Positions 51,101 to 59,421 of a stretch of 64,000 nucleotides of DNA are shown in pieces. Source of the DNA: Cercis canadensis (lineage: Eukaryota; Streptophyta; Magnoliopsida; Fabales; Fabaceae); the NCBI GenBank assembly GCA_003255065.1, contig QAOA01000562.1, positions 414,502 through 478,501 on the forward strand. Direction: 5' to 3'. The notes under the pieces were generated by a model that did no database searches, was not told the DNA's origin, and saw only the letters and a list, made by a program, of their open reading frames with translations. The position numbers and the translations under genes are program-made. Position 1 is the stretch's first letter, and each line of letters opens with the position of its first letter.

Positions 51101-52357
51101 GCATAATGTGACATGCCTTTTGGTGATATATTGTTTTTTTTGGTACATCAGAAGGCCGTCTTTAACCTTATAGATAAATGCTTACTCAGTTACCCTTGTG
51201 ACATTTTGAAATTGATTTACATAATACACATATATTCACACTTATTCTACTTCTCTGTCTCTCTATGCAGATATTGGACATTGACTCAACAGCTTGCTCA
51301 CCATACAATCAATGGTTGCAACCTAAGGCCGGGAGATCTCCTTGGAACTGGGACAATTAGTGGACCTGTAAGATTTGATGTTTTATTTTGTCTAACTGCT
51401 TAATCTATGCTCTTTCTTTTCGCTTTCGAGTAATTGTTGTACATCAACCAGTCCATGAGTGTCCATTTTTCTATTAAATACGTGAATTTCACTGCAGGAG
51501 CCAGAGTCCTTTGGAAGCTTGCTAGAGTTAACCTGGAATGGACAAAATCCATTGTCTTTGAATGGGGCAACTCGGAGATTCCTTGAAGATGGAGATGAAG
51601 TCACCTATACAGGATATTGCGAGGTCACTATCAATATCCTGCTCTCTTTCCCAAAAGATTGCTGTTGTCTTTTCAATTTTGCATTTATTTTTCATTATTT
51701 ATAGTTTTTATCATCTTTTCTTGAACTAATGGACTTCAAATTTATGCACCTGCATCTGGGCCTAACAGATATTCACGAATTTTACCATATAAAAGAATTA
51801 GTGGTAACCTGTTTTCCCCAATCAAGTATCAAATCATTGCTTAAGGACCGGTAACACTAAGAATAATTTCTTGCAAATATTTTGTTTACAAGGGTTTGTA
51901 CCTGAGATGCCTTGGCAGAGTTACTGTTCATGGGTCTTCAATTACTTGTTATCATATTTCCTTAGGAAGTACTCTTGTAGCAAGTTGGATTCTATATGTA
52001 GTTCGTTGTAGAGCCATTTCATCTTGCACATTCATGATGTCTCGACTTCTTGCAAAGGGCAAATATTCCATTCCTAATCGCTTTGGCTTTAAAGATTGTT
52101 CCCTTGACATGAACTCTTGTATTGAAACGTTTGACGCATGTAAATCAATTATCTTGATAGTCATATTGAAAGTTTTGTGACCACAAATTTGTCAAAGATC
52201 ATTTCATTTTTTAAGTGTTTATAGGTCAAGGGTTTTATTGTCATAGTCAGCTTTAAGAATGTCTATGAAAATATCTAAAATTCTTGTTTTGCAGGGTAAT
52301 GGGTACAAGGTTGGTTTTGGTACCTGCACTGGTAAGATTGTTCCCTCACCACCTTGA
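48116..52357 (+). CDS. FAH: Fumarylacetoacetase
   Basis: Hydrolyses fumarylacetoacetate to fumarate and acetoacetate, the last step of tyrosine degradation. Fourteen exons: 48116-48319, 48687-48765, 48972-49030, 49115-49239, 49316-49390, 49721-49796, 49981-50080, 50166-50225, 50405-50475, 50589-50651, 50860-50924, 51271-51367, 51498-51623, 52295-52357; 420 residues with every phase matching. The N-terminal domain ([20 protein letters not shown]) is followed by the catalytic domain: [20 protein letters not shown] (catalytic His and Asp), [39 protein letters not shown] (Glu metal ligands), [20 protein letters not shown] (Asp ligand), [18 protein letters not shown]. It ends [15 protein letters not shown], as in plant orthologues. 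In Arabidopsis loss of this enzyme (SSCD1) causes short-day cell death; that is known from the family, not seen here. Confidence 0.97.
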
Positions 52358-53463
52358 GGGCGGCGTTGTAATTTGGAACGAGTCTTCTCTAGTCGCAGAG
52401 GCACTTGTTGTTGAAGCTGTACAATCACAAAGCTGGGTTGCCTTCCATTATTGAAGAATTGATATGTGCTTTTGGTGTAATTTACTCAGCTCTTGATGAA
52501 ACGATCGACACTTCATTAATAAAGTTGGTTTTTGTGAGTATAATTTATTTGAAAAGAATTATTTGGCATAATGTGGATCAGATTTTATATAAATTTAGAT
52601 TAAACTAGTACTTACTACTTAGAAAACTCGGAAATTTATTTTACTAGTTATCAGATCACGTAATAAACCAGTATAATAATCAGGTAGGAAAAAGGGGAAA
52701 AAAAAAATTAGATTCTTATAGTGGGTATAATAATTTAGATTAATTCGCGATTTTGGAAAATATCATATCTTGCTTGAGAAGCACCTCATCATACCTTCAT
52801 CGAATATGATAATTATAGAACAAGTACATGTATATAACAATGAAAACATCTATTAAGCTTCAAAATATTATACGATATATTCCNATAAACCAGTATAAAA
52901 ATCAGGTAGGAAAAAGGGGAAAAAAAAATAATTAGATTCTTATAGTGGGTATAATAATTTAGATTAATTCGCGATTTTGGAAAATATCATATCTTGCTTG
53001 AGAAGCACCTCATACCTTCATCGAATATGATAATTATAGAACAAGTACATGTATATAACAATGAAAACATCTATTAAGCTTCAAAATATTATACGATATA
53101 TTCCAATAAAAAAATATATTATACGATATATTAGTTTTTCTATAAAAAAGAAAAGAAAATTTAGACAGTAACTTACATTGCAGGTGAGGTATTTTTCCGA
53201 CCACCAAATTTTGAGGTTGAGGTAAAGAAAAAACTATGGGCTTTACACGTGGGAAAAGCGGAGCCCTCTGTCAAAAAGACAGAGCGTGGGTCCCATATTA
53301 AACGGACGGTTGTCATGACATTAGCATTAGGCGCCAATAGAATTCAATGCAAGTCCCACCAGAAAGTAATTTTCAACATAATTCCTCCTTTCTCGATAGC
53401 ACTCTCTGGACTCTGCTTTTTACTCTTGAGCTGCAATCTCTGTCTCTCAGAAGCTCCTTTCCC
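52358..53463. other. Spacer with assembly duplicate; BAG gene promoter
   Basis: Bases 52663-52883 recur as 52885-53104 around an N at 52884, with a single-base change, a CAT deletion and homopolymer differences: probably two haplotypes in series. Before the BAG-like gene, a G-box (CACGTG, 53246-53251) lies 213 bases upstream of its start. Confidence 0.65.
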
Positions 53464-54087
53464 ATGAAACCCTCTGGCAAACACGGCTTCTTCTCCTCTT
53501 ATTCCACCACATTCACCTACACCTGCCACAATGACCACACTACCCCTGATCAGCATTCCAATTCCACTCAAGTCCCCATCCCCGTCCACCTTAATCCCCA
53601 GCAATCCCAATCCAACGCCGCCGTCAAGATCCAATCCGCCTACCGGGCCCACGTGATCCGCATCCTCTATCGAAAAATCGCCGCCGTCGATTCCGAAGCC
53701 AATCAGCTACAGCGCTTAATCCAACGGCAGGACACGGTGGATGCGATTCGAAGTAGCGAGCTCGAGAAGCTGAGAATGAACGAGGCGTTGATGAGTTTGC
53801 TTTTAAGGCTTGATTCGGTGCCCGGAATTGATCCGACGGTGAGGGAGGGCAGGAGGAAAGTGAGCCGTCGGATCGTGGGGTTGCAGGAAATTCTGGACTC
53901 TGTTTCTGAAGCCAAGGTAGATGAAGACAATTGGTGGGACTACAATGGGATTATGAAGAATTGGGATGAAGTTATAGCAGAAATGGAAGAAAGAGTTTGT
54001 ATAGAGAGAGGTGGCCACGAGATGGAAAGGTTTTGTGCTCAGAATTTGGGTTTTCGTTGCTTGCAAAGGTTTCTTCGTGAACCCTGA
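53464..54087 (+). CDS. BAG5: BAG family molecular chaperone regulator 5-like
   Basis: IQ-plus-BAG co-chaperone regulator that binds Hsc70 and calmodulin; the Arabidopsis BAG5 relative acts in mitochondria. Intronless, 207 residues. I chose the ATG at 53464 (MKPSGKHGFFSSYSTTFTYT) because the family starts like this; the frame stays open upstream to an ATG at 53347, adding 39 residues of uncertain status. IQ motif at 51-71 (NAAVKIQSAYRAHVIRILYR) runs into the BAG domain (about 74-150: AVDSEANQLQRLIQRQDTVD, LRMNEALMSLLLRLDSVPGI, REGRRKVSRRIVGLQEILDS). C-terminus ERFCAQNLGFRCLQRFLREP matches the family. Complete. Confidence 0.93.
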   Translation: MKPSGKHGFFSSYSTTFTYTCHNDHTTPDQHSNSTQVPIPVHLNPQQSQSNAAVKIQSAYRAHVIRILYRKIAAVDSEANQLQRLIQRQDTVDAIRSSELEKLRMNEALMSLLLRLDSVPGIDPTVREGRRKVSRRIVGLQEILDSVSEAKVDEDNWWDYNGIMKNWDEVIAEMEERVCIERGGHEMERFCAQNLGFRCLQRFLREP

Positions 54088-54302
54088 TTTCCCCTTTTGC
54101 TCTCTATATCTACTATCTATAGATTCCATACCATAAAGCTTCGTGCTTTAGCAAATACAAGCCAATGAAAAATTTGAAATTTGAAATTTAAAACAAGTGG
54201 ATGATCCTTCAACTATCAGATTTCGATTATACATAATAGTTCAGAGCTAAAACTAGTGATTATACATAATAGATAGTGATGAGTGGCAAATATAAGGCTG
54301 TT
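54088..54302. other. Short convergent spacer
   Basis: AT-rich 3' flanks of the BAG gene and of the cysteine-rich peptide gene. A short direct repeat (GTGATTATACATAATAG-like) occurs twice near 54,225-54,270. Confidence 0.5.
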
Positions 54303-54611
54303 CTAATTGACACAGCTGCACTTGCACTTTGACATGCATCTTTTGCAGTCAGAGAGTGTTGGGTAGCCATCATTGCAATCACATTTCTTGATGCAATTAG
54401 ACCTTGAAGTGCCACCCCACAAGCAACGAGCCATGCAGTGTAGAATTGGCATGCATGGTGGGCAACCATGCTTCATCTGGTTTACAATGCAGTCTTTGCA
54501 ACTATTACCATTTGGTGGGCAACCCAGTGTAGGAGCAACCACCAACAGCATAATCAGCATTAACATTGCTTGTACTTGAACTACCATTGATTCCTTCTTC
54601 AGCTCCATCAT
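54303..54611 (-). CDS. Small secreted cysteine-rich peptide
   Basis: Intronless, 102 residues from the ATG at 54611. An internal Met (residue 9) starts a classic signal peptide, MVVQVQAMLMLIMLLVVAPT, and may be the true start because a TATA-like stretch lies only about 25 bases upstream of the first ATG. The mature part (from about residue 31) has about 72 residues with 15 Cys at 31, 38, 41, 50, 53, 59, 63, 73, 77, 79, 89, 92, 96, 98 and 100, including CxxC pairs and a KCKCSC tail. I do not recognise a named defensin, thionin, snakin or lipid-transfer pattern. The odd Cys number leaves one free or dimer-forming. Function unknown; apoplastic signalling or defence are guesses. Confidence 0.75.
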   Translation of the reverse strand: MMELKKESMVVQVQAMLMLIMLLVVAPTLGCPPNGNSCKDCIVNQMKHGCPPCMPILHCMARCLWGGTSRSNCIKKCDCNDGYPTLSDCKRCMSKCKCSCVN

Positions 54612-56670
54612 GTGAGGCAATAGTGGAAAAGAGATATATATAATGCAATGTGATGTGATGGTATGGTATGGGGGATAGTTATATGCTAGCTATTTCGTAA
54701 GTGAATTTTTGACAGCCATGTTGATGCGAAATTCCACACAAGGCATTTTGGAAGTGAGGAAGCATTTATATCTTGTAAGAAGGTGGCTTCGTGTTCTAGG
54801 CCTTCCTTTTCTTACCATCAAACTACCACATTTACTTTCATTAAATCCCTGCCATCCCACGTCTTGGTTTGCACAATAGTCTATCTCATCGTGCATCGCT
54901 ATCCATCAATAGACCAACTCACTAACATAGTAATATCCCTTTATGGAGTATGGACCTCTGTGAAGAAAGTGAGAAATACATAGAAGTCAATAGGATGACA
55001 CCGACACCGTTAGTCTTTGTGACTTTGTTCAAACTGGTAAGGGCAATCTTGGAGAAGGGTTTTATTGAAGGCTCAACTCACAACAACCTCAATTACAAAT
55101 CAGAAAATATATCAAATAATAAGGATCTCAGCTTAAGAGTTTTAGAAGTAAAAAAACTCCTACTATATGCTTTGATTAAACAATATGGATTATATAGTTT
55201 TGAAAAACAAAAAGAAAAAAATTAAGAGTAAGGCTATATATGTGTCTAATGAGTGGAACATCTTAGGCAAAATATGAAGAATAGCATCATAGTTGCTGGA
55301 AAAATAGTAATGTTATTTACATTTTAGTTCTTATATTCCTATATATTTTAGGTTCACTTCTATATATATGTTTTTTTTATATAACTCAGATGTTACACAA
55401 TATCTTATAGTATGTGTATAAAAACTTTCTCTAGGAGAAAGCAGATAATCATGGTTCATGGACCATATGTTATTTGTACTGCAAGGCAATTTTGATGAAT
55501 GCAATTCTTAATGTTAACTCCGTTTAGCTCAGTTTCAAATAAGGAAGCCCAATTTACATTTCAAGAAAACAGGGAAGCTAAACGTCAAAGGAGGTTAACA
55601 TAATTTCTTATAGAAATTAATTAGCCAGTTGCATTTTCTTGGCATCCATCTCAGTATGGGGACAGCAGCTTATGGGAGAATAGAAGTTGAGATTTAATAA
55701 ACCACACAGCTTTGCTTTGAATGTTCAAACTCAAAGTCGTATATGAAAGTACGTACTTAAAAAAAAAGAGAAAATTTAATTTGAGTATTGAGTAATATCA
55801 TTTCTACACTTAGGAATTCATTTGTTGTCTACATTAATATACATAGACAACCTAGATTTGGGTACACATTAGATTCTCTTAAACATTTTCTATACCTCTG
55901 CTCTGCTGGTGTTCAAAGTTCAAACACCATTTCTCATTTAAGATATGGGCATCTAATTATTGGGTCACCGTTCCCTTGCGCACTTTATGAGTCTATCAGT
56001 TTTTTTAGGGTTATCGTTTGCCTTTCCCTTTGTCTCCGACTGCTCCTACAATAATCAAATAAATGTATTGTCATTTCCTCATATGAATAAGCAGTAAAGA
56101 AGGAGTGTGCCAATTCCATGTACCATGAATTGCAAGAAACGAGAGTGATACTTGTCTAATAGATCAAGACAATCAATTAGAAAATTAGATCGGCAAATTG
56201 AACCCAATAATACATTTTTGCAAACTATTTATATAAATTGGTCAATTTTTAAATTATTTACCTAAAATGAATAGTTTTGAATATTTTATTAATTTTTAAA
56301 GGAGAGTTAAACACGTTTTACTTGTTAAAACATATATAAACTGAACACTCTTTAAAGCATTTGACCTCAATCTTATGTCTACTATTCAAAAAGAGAGACT
56401 TGAAAAAATGTAAAAATGAACACGCTTTAGAATCTAAAGAATATTCTAAAGCATATTTACATTGAACACCCTTTAAGACTGTAGGGTCTCCTAAAGTGTG
56501 TTCAAAATATGGAACTTTCGGTTTCATCAATGCCCAATTGATGAAACCAACCACCCATCAGCTACTCCACAATTCCATGCAATAATAGCACCAAATTTGA
56601 TTATTAATATTTCATAAACAAAGTATGGTAGAGCAGAAGAGATCACACAAGACACACGAAAAACAGAGAA
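54612..56670. other. Spacer with hairpins upstream of MBOAT gene
   Basis: No supported gene; open frames at 54950-55225 and 55788-56054 show no family resemblance. Two perfect short hairpins occur: GCTTTAGAAT/ATTCTAAAGC (56424-56452) and a 12-base stem GGTTTCATCAAT/ATTGATGAAACC with a 5-base loop (56520-56548). Confidence 0.5.
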
Positions 56671-57534
56671 ATGGACATGGCTGAAACCAAGAACCCTCTC
56701 AACGTAATGCTACTACTCTTTGTTTCATTGGGTTATTGTTACTCTCTAGTCACAAAAATCCCAAAAGGCATATTAAGGGTTCTCTTCCTCCTACCCGTGT
56801 GCTACTTGTTGTGTGTTTTTCCATGGTGTTTCGCTTCCGCCACTCTCAGAGGCGTTTTCTCCTACTTCATCACTTGGATCACTTCCTTTAAACTCCTTCT
56901 CTTCTGCTTCCAACGAGGCCCTCTTGCAAACCCCAATATTAATTTCACAGATTTTCTTCTTGTTTCCATCATTCCATTGAAAGTCAAAGAGAATGTGATT
57001 TCTTTGCCACCTTCTACAGTTTCAAAACCGGGGTTCTATAAATACGTCGGCGTTTTGTCTAGAGCTGTAAAACGCTATGAGCTAGTGCCTCTGTTCAAGC
57101 AGCCATATTTAGCTACTTCTCTGCAAGACTTCTGGGGCAGAAGGTGGAACCGTTTGTCTTCTCATATCCTACGGATCACCGTCTATGACCCGACCCGAGA
57201 AACATTGATGGGTGTGGTCGGAGTTGGCCCGGCTAAAATGCTAGCCACAATCTCCACCCTAGCTGTGTCCGGGGTCATGCACGAGCTTATGTTCTATTAT
57301 ATAACGTGCGGAAAGAGGCCCAGTTGGGACCTCACGTGTTTCTTCGGGTTGCATGGCTTATGTTTGATTTTGGAATCTATATTCAGAAAGGACTTGCCTC
57401 AGGGCAAGAACTCCACTCACCCTCACGCCATTGTGGCCAATACTTTGACGGTTGCCTTCGTTTTGGTCACTTCTTATTGGTTGGTGTTCCTCCCCGTTTG
57501 GAATAATGGTCAAGATAAATGCAACTTGAGGTAG
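56671..57534 (+). CDS. Wax-synthase-like MBOAT acyltransferase, internally shortened
   Basis: Membrane-bound O-acyltransferase of the plant wax synthase type (long-chain alcohol O-fatty-acyltransferase), which joins acyl-CoA to fatty alcohols in the ER. Single exon, 287 residues, against about 340-350 in the family. Conserved parts: TSFKLLLFCFQRGPL (71-85), QPYLATSLQDFWGRRWN (144-160) with the DFWGRRWN block, catalytic His204 in VSGVMHELMFYY, and LTCFFGLHGLCLILE. Compared with the neighbour at 58372-59421, about 37 residues are missing between residues 104 and 130, a region with one or two membrane spans (LLFAGVLKLYDYTHY and LLLVYCLHIYLCLEM in the neighbour). The frame is kept. The N-terminus is also slightly shorter. 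It may be a new topology or a non-functional relic. Confidence 0.85.
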   Translation: MDMAETKNPLNVMLLLFVSLGYCYSLVTKIPKGILRVLFLLPVCYLLCVFPWCFASATLRGVFSYFITWITSFKLLLFCFQRGPLANPNINFTDFLLVSIIPLKVKENVISLPPSTVSKPGFYKYVGVLSRAVKRYELVPLFKQPYLATSLQDFWGRRWNRLSSHILRITVYDPTRETLMGVVGVGPAKMLATISTLAVSGVMHELMFYYITCGKRPSWDLTCFFGLHGLCLILESIFRKDLPQGKNSTHPHAIVANTLTVAFVLVTSYWLVFLPVWNNGQDKCNLR

Positions 57535-58371
57535 AAAAACTTACATATAGTAATGCTATTTATTATTTAGTATCTCATGTGATTAATTGTTTGATGAAAT
57601 ATAATGATAAAAATCATATTTGTATCCAATGATGCAATAATTAAAAATTCACATCATTCTTATAATAAAATTTTGAAGCTTCATTTTCTTTGATAAGATT
57701 CAAATGGAATATTATCTCCCTCACATCTCTATCAATTTAATTTGCTACATCTCTCACTAGCTAACTAAATCACACTTAACAGCTTCCATCTAATCACCTA
57801 TATATCAACTTATCAATTTATGATATGCTCAACAAATAAAAATACGTTAAAACGCTCGAGGGCACAAACGCCACCGTCAGCGGCCCTGACACCGCCGTCG
57901 GCACCCTCAAGAGGCAAACACGGCTGATGCAGAAGGAAGAAGGCCATAGGCCCATAGCCTCCCAGACTCCCACGTGGGTTTCTCTGGTTTGAGACGGTAA
58001 AAACTTCAAAAAGATGAAAAACTCGAAGATGTCATTTTCAAGGATGTAGCATAGCAGTCCCATAAATTGAAATGGTTGTTGGGTCAGTGTGTATTTGTAC
58101 GTGAGGGCCCCATCTATTCCCAATTGAGTTTTGTAGCCACCCTGTGCTGTTGCTTTTAAACTTGACTTTTATTTGATTTCAATAATATTACATGTCCAAT
58201 GCATGATTCAGAATACTACTTTCATTGCTATCTCCTACCTCAACATAATGTATAACTTTTATTTAAATTCAAATTCTGCCACATAAACTTTTATTTTAAA
58301 AAAAATATTGTCACAGAATTCGTATATGTTCAATGTATAGAATACAAAAAATTGAGGAGCCCCGGAAATTC
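57535..58371. other. Convergent spacer between MBOAT genes
   Basis: AT-rich 3' flanks on both sides of the wax-synthase pseudogene scrap. No other gene. Confidence 0.5.
57845..58000 (-). pseudogene. Wax-synthase C-terminal remnant
   Basis: Read on the minus strand, three neighbouring reading frames each carry a piece of the MBOAT C-terminus in the right order: EKPTWE (compare RPTWEI in the neighbour gene), AFFLLHQPCL (compare CFFLLHGFCL), then SGPLTVAFV (compare SGPLTVGFV). Frameshifts separate them. The start and the DFWGRRWN block are absent, so only about 150 bases of a once complete gene survive. It lies between two convergent family members and is in the same orientation as the full-length one. 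Confidence 0.75.
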
Positions 58372-59421
58372 TTACACGGTTCTCGCTGCATTCAAACTGT
58401 AAGCCTTCTTGCCCGTCAAAGAACGACGGACATTCTTGACGAACGCGCCTACTGCCGCGTACTCCTCAAGCGCCCGTTTATCACCGTTACAGCGGAGGAG
58501 TTGCGGGAAGAACAGCCAAATTGCGGTTATGATCACAAATCCAACGGTCAGAGGCCCCGATATCATTCTGGGTAACCGAAACTTGCCGTTAAGTTTCTTT
58601 ATAAAGATCTCGATGAGTAAACAGAAGCCATGAAGGAGAAAGAAGCACGTGATCTCCCAAGTGGGCCTCACGCGGCCCAAGTAGTAGAACATAAGCTCGT
58701 GAATGAGGCCCGAGACAAGGAACGTGGCAAAAACCGCTGGAAGTGATGCCCACTTACGGCCCATTATACGTGCGGCGACATGGACGGTGGGTTCGTATAT
58801 GGTGGGCCGTAGGATTTTGGTGGCCATAATGTTCCATCTACGGCCCCAGAAGTCTTGAAGGGAGGAAGAGAGGTATGGCTCATCGAACTGTGGCTCGAGC
58901 TCAATCCCTAGCAGGGTTCGAGCCAGGGCTGCAGCCATGACTAGCATCATCTCAAGGCACAAATATATGTGGAGGCAATAGACAAGGAGCAGTCCCTTTG
59001 GGTGGATGTAATGGGTGTAGTCATAGAGCTTGAGCACCCCAGCAAAAAGTAGAGCTTTTATGGCCAAATTGAAAAGCGATTTATGAGTATTGTGGGATTT
59101 TGGTTGTTGGATGTTGATGGGGAAGGATGCAAGAGCAACAAATCGTTCAAGAGAGAGTGATGGGTGAGATAAAGGGCCTTTACCAAAAGCAAAGAGCAAG
59201 AGCTTGAAGTTAGCAAGCCAAGCGAAGAAGAAACCCAAAGTGCCTGATAGATGTACGGTATGAAGGTGAAGAGGAAGAGCAAGAAAAAGACATACAACTG
59301 GTAGAATAGCCAAGAGTCTAGGAATACCACTGCCCACAAACTTGCCAATTAGATAACAGTAACACAGAAACATAATAGCTTGGACCCATACCTTGATGTA
59401 GTTGTAGATCTCACTCTCCAT
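58372..59421 (-). CDS. Wax synthase-like MBOAT acyltransferase (long-chain-alcohol O-acyltransferase)
   Basis: Full-length member of the plant wax synthase family, single exon, 349 residues. It would esterify fatty alcohols (or related alcohols) with acyl-CoA in the ER. Seven to eight hydrophobic spans are visible. Landmarks: ANFKLLLFAFGKGPLSHP (70-87), EPYLSSSLQDFWGRRWN (181-197), IYEPTVH, catalytic His241 in VSGLIHELMFYYLG, RPTWEITCFFLLHGFCLLIE (252-271), and SGPLTVGFVIITAIWLF (288-304). The C-terminal tail after residue 310 is basic and Ala-rich and somewhat longer than usual. It faces the shortened paralogue at 56671-57534 across 0.84 kb. Substrate cannot be told from sequence. Confidence 0.93.
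   Translation of the reverse strand: MESEIYNYIKVWVQAIMFLCYCYLIGKFVGSGIPRLLAILPVVCLFLALPLHLHTVHLSGTLGFFFAWLANFKLLLFAFGKGPLSHPSLSLERFVALASFPINIQQPKSHNTHKSLFNLAIKALLFAGVLKLYDYTHYIHPKGLLLVYCLHIYLCLEMMLVMAAALARTLLGIELEPQFDEPYLSSSLQDFWGRRWNIMATKILRPTIYEPTVHVAARIMGRKWASLPAVFATFLVSGLIHELMFYYLGRVRPTWEITCFFLLHGFCLLIEIFIKKLNGKFRLPRMISGPLTVGFVIITAIWLFFPQLLRCNGDKRALEEYAAVGAFVKNVRRSLTGKKAYSLNAARTV

Noticed and set aside
54260..54469. 69-codon minus-strand frame
   Set aside because: Other reading frame of the cysteine-rich peptide gene; its signal-like composition is a shadow.
54950..55225. 91-codon plus-strand frame
   Set aside because: No family resemblance, AT-driven composition and no neighbouring exons in phase.
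56318..56554. 78-codon minus-strand frame
   Set aside because: Its sequence consists mainly of the hairpin and CTTTAA repeats; probably chance.
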